This document shows positions 1 to 7,874 of a stretch of DNA of 64,000 nt, one piece after another. This DNA is from Deltaproteobacteria bacterium UBA2409 (GTDB lineage Bacteria > Bdellovibrionota_C > UBA2361 > DDRT01), in NCBI GenBank assembly GCA_002343185.1, contig DDRT01000001.1, positions 242,736 through 306,735 on the forward strand, in the 5' to 3' direction. Every line of letters begins with the position of its first letter. Within the stretch, counting starts at the first letter, position 1. The translations under genes and the position numbers were made by a program. The notes below the pieces were generated by a model. That model was not told the origin of the DNA. It was given only the letters and a program-made list of their open reading frames with translations, and searched no databases.

Positions 1-46
1 ACACTTACGCCATGAAGGTAAGTGGCATTGGACCCCCCCCTGAGCA

Positions 47-1402
47 TTACTTTTTAACAGTAGGATCGATCAGAGGTCTTAAAGATGATAACTGCCAGAT
101 TCTCATCACTAGATCTTCGTCAAGCTTTAATCCACCTTCAAGCACTTGTGCTCCATCAAAAGCATGAATTGGTTTTGATAATAGCATTCCAGGCGCTAAA
201 TCAGAGATCCCAACCTGAGCTTCATCATGAAGAAGAGGCTCAGCAATGATACTTGAAACTTTTTGCCTAGTTAAAGGGTCAAGTTTAAATTTCTTATTCT
301 GTAGAAGCTTTGCTGCACTAGCAGCGATAGACTCTGAAACGAATTTTAGTAAAACTGCTACTATCGGAGTTGGTATCCAGTCTAAAAGACCAAACCTAAC
401 TCTTCTTAGAAAATCATATGTAACTCTTGGGTTGAAGTGTCCTCTCCTTGTGCATACACGATCAATTATATCCGCTGCGATAACTACACCAAGTTCATCA
501 TTTGAAAGTGTATGTTCGCGTCCTATAGCTTTTGCTAGATTTAAGATCTTCTGAGCAAGCTCCTCATCTCCTGCTGAGAACCCGACCTCCATCGCGCTAT
601 CTTTAATTCTGCTACATAGTTCTGTTCTAAATGCTTGTCTCCTAGGCCCAAGATAGTCCTTTGTTAGATACTCCTCAGGGCCAACTATGAAAGAGCAAGC
701 ATAGCTTGATGAAAGCTGAAGTGCTTTCTCTGAATCAATTCCTAAGGCGTTTGAGAGGCACTCTGTTACATAATTAATTCTTTGAAACCTACTATTCCAA
801 CGTGGGGAAGCTTTGTCTAATTTCTCTTTATAGACTTTCTTAATCCTAGTGCTTATAGGCTCGATGATTCTTCCGTCAGCTCCCTGAGAATTTACCTTTG
901 CGAATAAACTTCCACCTAAGGATCTGTCCTCTAAATTTAATCTTGCTATCTCAGAAAAAACGAATGAAGGAATACTGCTTTGCTGGACTTCAATTCTTTC
1001 AGGTGGGGAAAATTTTAGAGCAATATGCTCAACAGCCTCTATGCCAGTGATAATGGAGAGAGTTTTTGCCGGGGCATGAACAAGGCTGAATGCTGGAATC
1101 GCCTTTCTAACTTCTGCTTCAAGATGAGAGACTCCATCAGCAGTTAGTACTATGGGATAGGATTTAATCTCTGATTCAAGGAGAAGCTCCCTTACAACTA
1201 GTAATCCTAAGTCTTGCGATCTACCACCGTCTATAAACAAGATAGGTTTTGTTAGATTTCTTGCCTTCTTAATCGCCTCTTTTAGATCAGTCGAAATCTC
1301 AGATCTGTATCCCTTTGCTCTAAGTGCTTCAGGTAGGTTTTGATCGAGATTACCAAACCTATCCAGCAGAATTACGTTTTTTGATTGTGTAGACACTGAC
1401 AC
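47..1402 (-). CDS. Degenerate response regulator with HD-GYP-like C-terminus
   Basis: The protein has 451 residues. Residues about 8-125 look like a receiver domain, with a candidate phospho-acceptor Asp58 in PILFIDGG; the usual late Lys-Pro is replaced by His-Ala-Pro. The C-terminal 60 residues (ISDLAPGMLLSKPIHAFDG) match the tail seen after HD-GYP domains in cyclic-di-GMP phosphodiesterases. The middle region shows no HD or GYP metal-binding residues, so hydrolysis is unlikely and a regulatory or scaffold role is inferred. The start is GTG at 1402; a second in-frame GTG lies two codons later. It is transcribed away from pepA. What follows its stop (1-46) holds a weak 7-bp hairpin and a run of eight C. 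The family assignment is tentative. Confidence 0.5.
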   Translation of the reverse strand: MSVSTQSKNVILLDRFGNLDQNLPEALRAKGYRSEISTDLKEAIKKARNLTKPILFIDGGRSQDLGLLVVRELLLESEIKSYPIVLTADGVSHLEAEVRKAIPAFSLVHAPAKTLSIITGIEAVEHIALKFSPPERIEVQQSSIPSFVFSEIARLNLEDRSLGGSLFAKVNSQGADGRIIEPISTRIKKVYKEKLDKASPRWNSRFQRINYVTECLSNALGIDSEKALQLSSSYACSFIVGPEEYLTKDYLGPRRQAFRTELCSRIKDSAMEVGFSAGDEELAQKILNLAKAIGREHTLSNDELGVVIAADIIDRVCTRRGHFNPRVTYDFLRRVRFGLLDWIPTPIVAVLLKFVSESIAASAAKLLQNKKFKLDPLTRQKVSSIIAEPLLHDEAQVGISDLAPGMLLSKPIHAFDGAQVLEGGLKLDEDLVMRIWQLSSLRPLIDPTVKK

Positions 1403-1473
1403 TAGTTATCGTACAAATGACGGATCAGCTAAATACTTAGAATTGCTTAATATCTTTAAGTGAAAAAAAGCCC

Positions 1474-1506
1474 TAAAAAATTGAATTTTTCTAGATTTTT
1501 TAATAA
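1474..1506. promoter_or_regulatory. Divergent intergenic region with an A/T palindrome
   Basis: The 155-bp space between the divergent genes at 47-1402 and pepA contains a 15-bp palindrome, AAAAATT-G-AATTTTT, at 1476-1490. It could be an operator or part of either promoter. No convincing -35/-10 pair was found, so this is only a candidate. Confidence 0.2.
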
Positions 1507-1557
1507 GTTAGCACTACAGAACCAAGTTAAATCGGGAGTTTTTAGAACACTGTTTTT

Positions 1558-2823
1558 ATGAAAATTAGCTTCTCCACAAAGATTACCGCAAAAGGTCTTA
1601 TTGCCGTTTCTGCTGATTCACCAGGAAAAGTAAACCTAAAAAGGAAAAGCTTTAAAGATGCCCCGCTTTTTATTTACAAAGAAAAATCAGCGAAAGAGTT
1701 TGGAAGCTTAGCGATCGCTGAAGCAAAAAAACTAAAATTAAATCTGGTTGAGTTCGTTGAAAGCAAGTTTGATAAAGATCTTATTGCTGAAGGTGCTCTT
1801 CTTTCAAATTACTCATTTGATAAATTTCTCTCTAAGAAACCTTCAAAAGTTCAAACTATTACCTTCATCGGAAAGGGGAAAGTAAAAAAGAGAGACTTAA
1901 GTGGTGTATTCTTAGCACGAGATCTTGGAAACCTTCCAGCAAATCACTGTACCCCGAAAACCCTTGTTGATACTGCAAAAGAGATAGCTAAAGAAAACAA
2001 ACTTAAAATCACAGTTTACACTAAAAGAGAGCTCGAAAAGCTTGGGGCTGGAGCTCTACTTGCTGTAGCACAAGGAAGTGAGCTAGAGCCTTACTTAATT
2101 AAACTAGAGTATAAAACTAATTCGAAGAGAAACGTTGCTATTATTGGAAAAGGCATCACTTACGACACGGGAGGTTATTCCTTAAAACCCCCAGGCAGCA
2201 TGGATGGGATGAAGCACGATATGTCGGGTGCTGCAGTAGTGCTTGGTGTAATGAAATCTTTAGGAAAACCAAAGGTAAATGTTACTGCATATATCCCAAC
2301 CTGTGAAAATATGGTCTCCGGTAAAGCAACTAGAGTTGGTGATGTAGTAAAATCTTTAAGTGGCAAAACCATAGAGATTCTTAACACAGATGCAGAAGGA
2401 AGATTAATTCTTGCTGACGCAATCACCCTAGCAAAACGTGATAAGGTTACAGAGATTATTGATCTTGCAACCCTTACAGGAGGTGCTTTAGTTGCCCTCG
2501 GCACAACATGCGCTGCCTTATTATCAAATAATGATGAAATGGCTGAAAAATTGCTTTCTAAGAGCAAGAAAACTGAAGAGATGCTTTGGAGACTTCCTCT
2601 TCTTTCCGTGCACAAAAAAGATTTAAAAAGCAAAATTGCAGATATTAAAAATATACCAGGCCATAGATGGGCTCAAACAATTATCGCAGCTCTTTTCTTA
2701 GAGGAATTTGTAGAAAAAACCCCTTGGGTTCACTTGGACATTGCTGGAGTAGCAGACAAGGACGGAGAGTCTACAGGGTTTGGTGTTAGAACAGTTTTAG
2801 AATATTTGAGTACGGAACAGTAG
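1558..2823 (+). CDS. pepA: Leucyl aminopeptidase (M17 family)
   Basis: This cytosolic M17 metallo-aminopeptidase removes N-terminal residues from peptides. The family signature NTDAEGR is present near residues 275-281. The upstream metal and catalytic block GKGITYDTGG lies near residue 200 and is followed by MKHDMSGAAVV. At 421 residues it is shorter than the usual 480-500, mainly through a reduced N-terminal domain; the catalytic domain looks complete. The ATG at 1558 has no clear Shine-Dalgarno sequence. The gene ends one base before gyrA, so the two are probably co-transcribed. The assignment to M17 is firm; the exact substrate preference is not deducible. Confidence 0.92.
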   Translation: MKISFSTKITAKGLIAVSADSPGKVNLKRKSFKDAPLFIYKEKSAKEFGSLAIAEAKKLKLNLVEFVESKFDKDLIAEGALLSNYSFDKFLSKKPSKVQTITFIGKGKVKKRDLSGVFLARDLGNLPANHCTPKTLVDTAKEIAKENKLKITVYTKRELEKLGAGALLAVAQGSELEPYLIKLEYKTNSKRNVAIIGKGITYDTGGYSLKPPGSMDGMKHDMSGAAVVLGVMKSLGKPKVNVTAYIPTCENMVSGKATRVGDVVKSLSGKTIEILNTDAEGRLILADAITLAKRDKVTEIIDLATLTGGALVALGTTCAALLSNNDEMAEKLLSKSKKTEEMLWRLPLLSVHKKDLKSKIADIKNIPGHRWAQTIIAALFLEEFVEKTPWVHLDIAGVADKDGESTGFGVRTVLEYLSTEQ

Positions 2824-2824
2824 T

Positions 2825-5257
2825 ATGGAAGTAGTAACTATAGAAAACGAGATGCGTCAGTCCTATATGGATTACGCTATGAGCGTTATTGTTGGAAGAG
2901 CTCTTCCTGATATTCGCGACGGCTTAAAACCAGTTCAAAGAAGAGTTCTCTATGCGATGTTAGTTGAAGGACTCGTTTCAAATAGAAAACACTCAAAGTG
3001 TGCTGGGGTTGTTGGATCTGTACTAAAACTTTTTCACCCTCATGGGGATAGCCCAGTTTACGAAGCACTAGTCCGTCTTGCTCAACCATGGAACCTTCGC
3101 TATCCGCTTGTTGATGGGCAGGGAAACTTTGGATCAATAGATGGCGATCCTCCTGCAGCTTACAGGTACACAGAGTGTAGGATGACAAGCCTTGCTGAGA
3201 AGTTACTTGAGGATATAGATAAAGACACTGTTGATTTCACACCAAACTTTGACGAATCAACTGATGAGCCTTTAGTTCTTCCATCAGTGGTTCCGAATCT
3301 TCTAATAAATGGAGCTGATGGAATTGCAGTTGGAATGGCAACTCATATTCCTCCACATAATTTAAGTGAAGTAGTTGATGGCACCTTGGCATTAATTGAA
3401 AACCCTAAGCTCTCAGTAAGTGAGCTTATGAGCTATATTCCTGGACCAGATTTTCCAACTGGAGGAGTTATTCATGGTAGGAAAACTATCGTTTCAGCCT
3501 ACTCTACAGGAAAAGGAATAGTTCAGATTCGTGCTAAAACACACTTTGAAGAGCTTAAAGGAAAATCAAAGGATGTAACTGCAATTATTGTAACTGAGAT
3601 CCCTTATCAGGTTAACAAATCGAGGCTTCTTGAAAAAATTGCAGAGCTTGTTACAGACAAATCGATTGAAGGGATAGCAAGAATAAGAGATGAGTCTGAC
3701 AGAAAAGGAATGAGAATAGTTATTGAGCTAAAAAGAGATGCTACGCCAGAGGTTGTCCTAAATCAGCTCTATAAAACTACACCTCTTCAATCAAGTTTTG
3801 GAATTATAAATCTAGCAGTTGTTGAAGGCCGTCCAGAGGTACTCTCACTGATTGATATGCTTCGCTACTTCCTTGATCACCGAAGGGACGTAATCACTAG
3901 ACGAACTCAATTTGAGCTTAAGAAGGCAAAAGAAAGACTTCATATATTAGAAGGTTTCAGAATTGCTCTATTAAATCTTGATGAAGTCATTGAGTTAATC
4001 AAAAAGGCAAAAGACCCTAAAGAAGCTAAAGAAGTATTGATTTCAAGATTTGAACTTTCTGATAAGCAAGCTCAAGCAATCCTAGAGTTAAGGCTACAAC
4101 GCTTAACCGGAATGGAGCGCTTAGCTATTGAAAAAGAGTTTGAAGAGCTATTAGCAGAAGTTACTAGACTTGAAGGAATCTTAGCTGATCCTAAAAAAGT
4201 AGATAATATAATTAAACTAGAACTTGTAGCTGCTAAAGAGCAGTACGGAGATAAAAGAAGAACCGAGCTTAAGGACGAATTAGAAGCCTTTGAGGCTCGA
4301 GAGCTGATTGAAGATGAAGAGATGGTTGTTACCATAACTCATGCAGGGTACATAAAACGAACTGCTGCTTCAGAGTACCGTGCTCAAAGAAGAGGAGGAA
4401 AAGGAGTTTCTGGTGGAACTACAAGAGAGGATGATTTTGTTGAACATCTATTTACTGCATCTTCTCTAGCAGATCTTCTATTTTTCACAAGTTCAGGACG
4501 ACTCTATTGGAAGAAGGTCTATGAGATCCCAGAGACTGGGCGAACTTCTAAAGGAAGAGCGTTAGTAAATCTTTTGAATATAAAAAACGAAGAGACAGTA
4601 ACTGCAATTCTTCCAGTTAAAGAGTTTGTAGATGGGAAATACGTTTTCATGACCACCAAGGAAGGTATCGTAAAGAGAACTGACTTGATGGAGTTCTCAA
4701 GAGCTAGAAAGAGCGGGATTATTGCTTGCACACTTTCTGAGAACGATAAGTTAATTAGTGCTGCTGTGACTTCTGGAAGTGACGAAGTAATCCTTGCCAC
4801 AAGATCAGGAATGTCAATCAGATTCGCCGAAGACGATGTAAGAAGCATGGGAAGAACAGCAAGAGGAGTTACTGGAATTAGATTTCATGACGAAAGTGAT
4901 GCTGTTGTGAGTATGACAATCGTTCCTAAAGGAACAGAGGAAGAATCGCTAACTCTTCTTACTGCATGCGAAAATGGTTATGGAAAGCGAACTAAAATTT
5001 CCCAGTACAGGCTTCAGGGTCGAGGCGGAAAGGGTGTAATAGACATTCAAACTACAGAGAGAAATGGCCAGGTTGTTTCTGCATATGCAGTGGATGATTC
5101 GGCTGAAACTATGCTTATAACATCGAGCGGAAAGATCATTCGAATGAAGGCAAAAGACATCTCTGTTATAGGACGAAATACCCAAGGCGTCAGGCTAATT
5201 GACCTTGATGAGGGAGAAAAGGTTGTGGCTATCTCTCCTTTGATCGAAGATGAGTAG
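2825..5257 (+). CDS. gyrA: DNA gyrase subunit A
   Basis: This is the DNA-breaking and rejoining subunit of gyrase, with 810 residues. The N-terminus has the family block DYAMSVIVGRALPD. The catalytic tyrosine lies in RYTECRM near residue 115. The quinolone-determining stretch reads HGDSPVYEALV, that is Ser at the E. coli 83 position and Glu at the 87 position. The GyrA-box QRRGGKG near residue 521 separates it from ParC, and repeated beta-pinwheel blades fill the C-terminal third. It begins one base after the pepA stop and is followed two bases later by gpsA. gyrB and dnaA are not nearby, so this is not an origin-type gyrBA arrangement. Confidence 0.95.
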   Translation: MEVVTIENEMRQSYMDYAMSVIVGRALPDIRDGLKPVQRRVLYAMLVEGLVSNRKHSKCAGVVGSVLKLFHPHGDSPVYEALVRLAQPWNLRYPLVDGQGNFGSIDGDPPAAYRYTECRMTSLAEKLLEDIDKDTVDFTPNFDESTDEPLVLPSVVPNLLINGADGIAVGMATHIPPHNLSEVVDGTLALIENPKLSVSELMSYIPGPDFPTGGVIHGRKTIVSAYSTGKGIVQIRAKTHFEELKGKSKDVTAIIVTEIPYQVNKSRLLEKIAELVTDKSIEGIARIRDESDRKGMRIVIELKRDATPEVVLNQLYKTTPLQSSFGIINLAVVEGRPEVLSLIDMLRYFLDHRRDVITRRTQFELKKAKERLHILEGFRIALLNLDEVIELIKKAKDPKEAKEVLISRFELSDKQAQAILELRLQRLTGMERLAIEKEFEELLAEVTRLEGILADPKKVDNIIKLELVAAKEQYGDKRRTELKDELEAFEARELIEDEEMVVTITHAGYIKRTAASEYRAQRRGGKGVSGGTTREDDFVEHLFTASSLADLLFFTSSGRLYWKKVYEIPETGRTSKGRALVNLLNIKNEETVTAILPVKEFVDGKYVFMTTKEGIVKRTDLMEFSRARKSGIIACTLSENDKLISAAVTSGSDEVILATRSGMSIRFAEDDVRSMGRTARGVTGIRFHDESDAVVSMTIVPKGTEEESLTLLTACENGYGKRTKISQYRLQGRGGKGVIDIQTTERNGQVVSAYAVDDSAETMLITSSGKIIRMKAKDISVIGRNTQGVRLIDLDEGEKVVAISPLIEDE

Positions 5258-5259
5258 TT

Positions 5260-6207
5260 GTGATTAGCATTATTGGCTTAGGAAACTGGGGAACTGCTCT
5301 CGGAGAACATTGCTCTGTCTTAGGTCATAAAGTTATTGGGTGGGACAGAGATAAAACAGTAATAAGATCAATTAACGAGAGAAGAATTCACTCAAAATAT
5401 CACGAAGGAGTTAATCTTTCTTTTTATGCGACAGATAATATTAATGATTGCCTCGGTTCAGAGTTTGTTATTTTGGCCCTTCCTTCAGAAGCTCTAGAAA
5501 GTATCTCATTAGAAGGACTTAAGAAGGAGGCGATTCTAATCAGTGCAATTAAAGGTTTTATAGGTGAAAAAACTCCACTTCAATATCTTGAGTCTAAAGT
5601 TTCGAATTCCTTATGTGTACTATCAGGTCCAAGCTTTGCTTATGATGTAATACGAGGAAATCCATTAGGAATCGTAGCTGGATCTAAAGATGTAGCATCG
5701 GTCGTTTCAAGTAAATTAAGTGGCAGAGGGATGAGAATATATCCATCAACGGATTCACTTGGAGTTGAGCTTGGGGGGGCATTAAAAAACGTAATTGCAA
5801 TTGCAGCAGGTGTCTCTGATGGGCTCGGTTATGGGGATTCTGCAAGGGCAGGGATTATTACACGCGGACTTGCGGAGATGATAAGACTCTCTAAAGCTAT
5901 GGGGGCAAAGTTTGAAACGCTATGTGGATTATCTGGCCTTGGAGATCTTTTAATGACTGCCTCTTCTCCATTAAGCAGAAATAGAACCTTAGGCTTTAGA
6001 CTTGGTAAAGGTGAAAAGATTCAAGATATAAACTTGGGATCCGTAGCTGAAGGGGTTGGAACATCTAAAAAAGCATTAATCTTAGCTAAAAAATTTGGTG
6101 TTGAGATTCCAATTACTGAACAAGTAGCAAAGCTTATCGATGGTCAGGTTACTCCTCTTGAAATGGAAAAGAACCTACTTTCGAGGGCTTTAAATAGTGA
6201 GTTTTAG
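5260..6207 (+). CDS. gpsA: NAD(P)-dependent glycerol-3-phosphate dehydrogenase
   Basis: This enzyme reduces dihydroxyacetone phosphate to sn-glycerol-3-phosphate for membrane phospholipid synthesis. The N-terminal nucleotide-binding motif is GLGNWGTALG (residues 6-15). The conserved GALKNVIAIAAG block carries the catalytic Lys, and GLGDLLMT follows. The length of 315 residues is slightly short for the family. The start is GTG at 5260, two bases after the gyrA stop, which suggests the pepA-gyrA-gpsA run is one transcription unit. A run of seven G near 5774 lies in the coding frame and does not break it. Confidence 0.93.
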   Translation: MISIIGLGNWGTALGEHCSVLGHKVIGWDRDKTVIRSINERRIHSKYHEGVNLSFYATDNINDCLGSEFVILALPSEALESISLEGLKKEAILISAIKGFIGEKTPLQYLESKVSNSLCVLSGPSFAYDVIRGNPLGIVAGSKDVASVVSSKLSGRGMRIYPSTDSLGVELGGALKNVIAIAAGVSDGLGYGDSARAGIITRGLAEMIRLSKAMGAKFETLCGLSGLGDLLMTASSPLSRNRTLGFRLGKGEKIQDINLGSVAEGVGTSKKALILAKKFGVEIPITEQVAKLIDGQVTPLEMEKNLLSRALNSEF

Positions 6208-6649
6208 TAACCGCTCAAGGTGTATTTCTTTAGTTTAAACCCTGCGCGAATCAGTTTTGAGCTTGAAAAGCTCAAAACGTATGAGCTTAGCAGGGCGAGC
6301 GAGCTCTTGGCGGAGCCAAGGCGAGCCGTAAAAAACACCAAACCCAGCGCTGAAAAAAAGTTAATAATACCTTAAAAAAAGCTTAGACGTCACCCTTAAG
6401 CGATGTTATGAGTTCAAGCAATGCAGGGTTTATGCGTTGTCTACGGCGTGGCTTAGCGAAGCCGCGCTCGCCCAAGCTGCAGTCGAATTTCTCGCTTACA
6501 CTCAAAATTCAACTGCGCTGGGTTTATGCAATCTTAAGAGGTTATCAAGAAGTATTAAGGCGATTCTGGGGGTTGTTGAGAATCACATGAGGGCTCAACG
6601 ATAAGGGTATTCAAAATCAATCAAATCAGAGCTATTATAGTTGGGAACA
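6208..6649. other. Structured intergenic region between gpsA and ctaB
   Basis: This 440-bp stretch has no convincing gene. It holds an 11-bp perfect hairpin, GTTTTGAGCTT (6254-6264) with AAGCTCAAAAC (6268-6278), enclosed by CCCTGC (6240-6245) and GCAGGG (6290-6295). A second hairpin follows, CTTGG/CCAAG at 6306-6320. A third, GGCTT-AGCG-AAGCC, lies in the more GC-rich patch near 6448-6461. The clustered stems suggest a structured RNA, the gpsA 3' end, or small palindromic repeats. I cannot match it to 6S, tmRNA, SRP RNA or RNase P RNA. A 60-codon ORF here shows no protein-like features. Confidence 0.4.
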
Positions 6650-7480
6650 ATGTCGCCCTATCTAGCACTTACAAAACCAAGAATTTCGTTGATGGTGATT
6701 ATTACTGCTGCAATTGGGTATATCCTAAGTACCAATGAATTTTCTCTTACTCAATTTTTATTTTTAATTCTAGGAACCTGGGCAGCTAGTGGCGGCGCAA
6801 GTGCTCTTAATCAATATCTTGAACGCTTTAATGATGGACTGATGGAGAGAACAAAAAGAAGACCTATCCCAAGTGGCGCCGTTGATTCTGAAAAGGCTTT
6901 GTTGTTTGGTGTTGGGCTTTCATTATTTGGTGTTTTTATTCTTGTGGTTCAGAACAATTTATTAGCAGGATTTATTGGGCTTTTAACAATTTTTCTTTAT
7001 GTATTTTTATATACCCCTTTAAAGCAGATCTCTGCATATAACACTGTAGTAGGTGCAATCCCCGGAGCACTTCCGCCTATGGGAGGGTGGGCTGCTGGGG
7101 CAGGTGAGATAGAACTTGGAGCGTGGGCATTATTTTTAATAATGTTTTTGTGGCAGCTTCCACATTTTTATGCAATTGCCTGGATGTATAAAGATGATTA
7201 TGAAAGAGGTGGTTTTAAGATGCTTCCTTCAGTTTCTAAAAATGGAACACTTGCTGCAACATTATTAACTTCAGTTCTTCTTTTGTGTGCATCCCTGATC
7301 CCAAATTTTATTGGATTAGGAGGAGCTATTTATCTTATAGGTGCAAGCTTACTTGGAGTAGGAATGGTTCTTTATAGTTTGAAGCTTCTTTTTTCTCCTA
7401 CAAGAAATAATGCAAGATCAGTCCTTTTTGCTTCCCTTATTTATCTTCCGTGTGTTCTTGGCCTTCTGGTTTTACCCTAA
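6650..7480 (+). CDS. ctaB: Protoheme IX farnesyltransferase (heme O synthase)
   Basis: This UbiA-superfamily membrane prenyltransferase adds a farnesyl group to heme b to make heme O for terminal oxidases. The signature NxxxDxxMxRT region reads LMERTKRRPIPSG, with a Glu in the first variable block. The second motif, FYAIAWMYKDDYERGGF, is typical of CtaB. Several hydrophobic segments fill the roughly 276 residues. I prefer ATG at 6650 (MSPYLALTKPR); a TTG three codons upstream is an alternative. Its last 44 bases overlap the convergent ccmH-like gene. No oxidase subunit genes are nearby. Heme O synthesis implies an aerobic or microaerobic respiratory chain. Confidence 0.92.
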   Translation: MSPYLALTKPRISLMVIITAAIGYILSTNEFSLTQFLFLILGTWAASGGASALNQYLERFNDGLMERTKRRPIPSGAVDSEKALLFGVGLSLFGVFILVVQNNLLAGFIGLLTIFLYVFLYTPLKQISAYNTVVGAIPGALPPMGGWAAGAGEIELGAWALFLIMFLWQLPHFYAIAWMYKDDYERGGFKMLPSVSKNGTLAATLLTSVLLLCASLIPNFIGLGGAIYLIGASLLGVGMVLYSLKLLFSPTRNNARSVLFASLIYLPCVLGLLVLP

Positions 7481-7793
7481 GGATAAAGAAGCTACCTAAT
7501 CCAACAACAAAAATAATTGGCATAATCCAAGCAAGAATCCCAAAGCCAGAAACTTTTGGTTTAGCGCGATACTCTTCTCCATATTTAAGAATTATCTCTT
7601 CAATGAGATCATTTTTATTCTCTCCTGATTCAAGCCTTAACTTAATCTCCTCTCTTAAGTTTTCAGCTTTCTCAGTTGGACAATCTGAAAGTGCCCTCCC
7701 AGGGCAATAGGGGCTTTGAAGCTCCTGATATACAGCTCTTAGCTCAGACTCACTAAATTCACAGACTAATAAAAATATAAGTACTTTCAGCAT
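7437..7793 (-). CDS. ccmH: CcmH-type cytochrome c biogenesis protein
   Basis: A small protein of 118 residues with an N-terminal signal or anchor segment, a short soluble helical domain, and a C-terminal membrane helix (about residues 86-106, GILAWIMPIIFVVGLGSF). The motif LQSPYCPGRALSDCP resembles the deltaproteobacterial version of CcmH/CcmL, in which the classic LRCxxC active site is altered. These proteins handle apocytochrome c before heme attachment. The gene is convergent with ctaB and overlaps its 3' end by 44 bp. No other ccm genes are in the window. The heme context with ctaB agrees with the call; the symbol is by family resemblance only. Confidence 0.65.
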   Translation of the reverse strand: MLKVLIFLLVCEFSESELRAVYQELQSPYCPGRALSDCPTEKAENLREEIKLRLESGENKNDLIEEIILKYGEEYRAKPKVSGFGILAWIMPIIFVVGLGSFFILRVKPEGQEHTEDK

Positions 7794-7874
7794 GTTAGTT
7801 AATTGTATCTCTTAATTGATAGATGTTGAAAGGAGTATTTAAGATTTTCTCTTAGAAAGCCGAAAAATCTGACA

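Noticed and set aside
1..46. Terminator or repeat at the left edge
   Set aside because: Only a 7-bp stem with a nine-base loop and a homopolymer C run; too little sequence to judge.
2175..2633. 152-codon ORF opposite pepA
   Set aside because: Covers the conserved catalytic region of pepA in antisense and has no independent support.
5770..5790. Programmed frameshift at a seven-G run in gpsA
   Set aside because: The zero frame stays open and conserved on both sides, so no shift is needed.
6408..6590. 60-codon ORF in the gpsA-ctaB gap
   Set aside because: Arg/Leu-rich composition unlike neighbours, overlaps hairpins, no ribosome-binding site and no recognisable domain.
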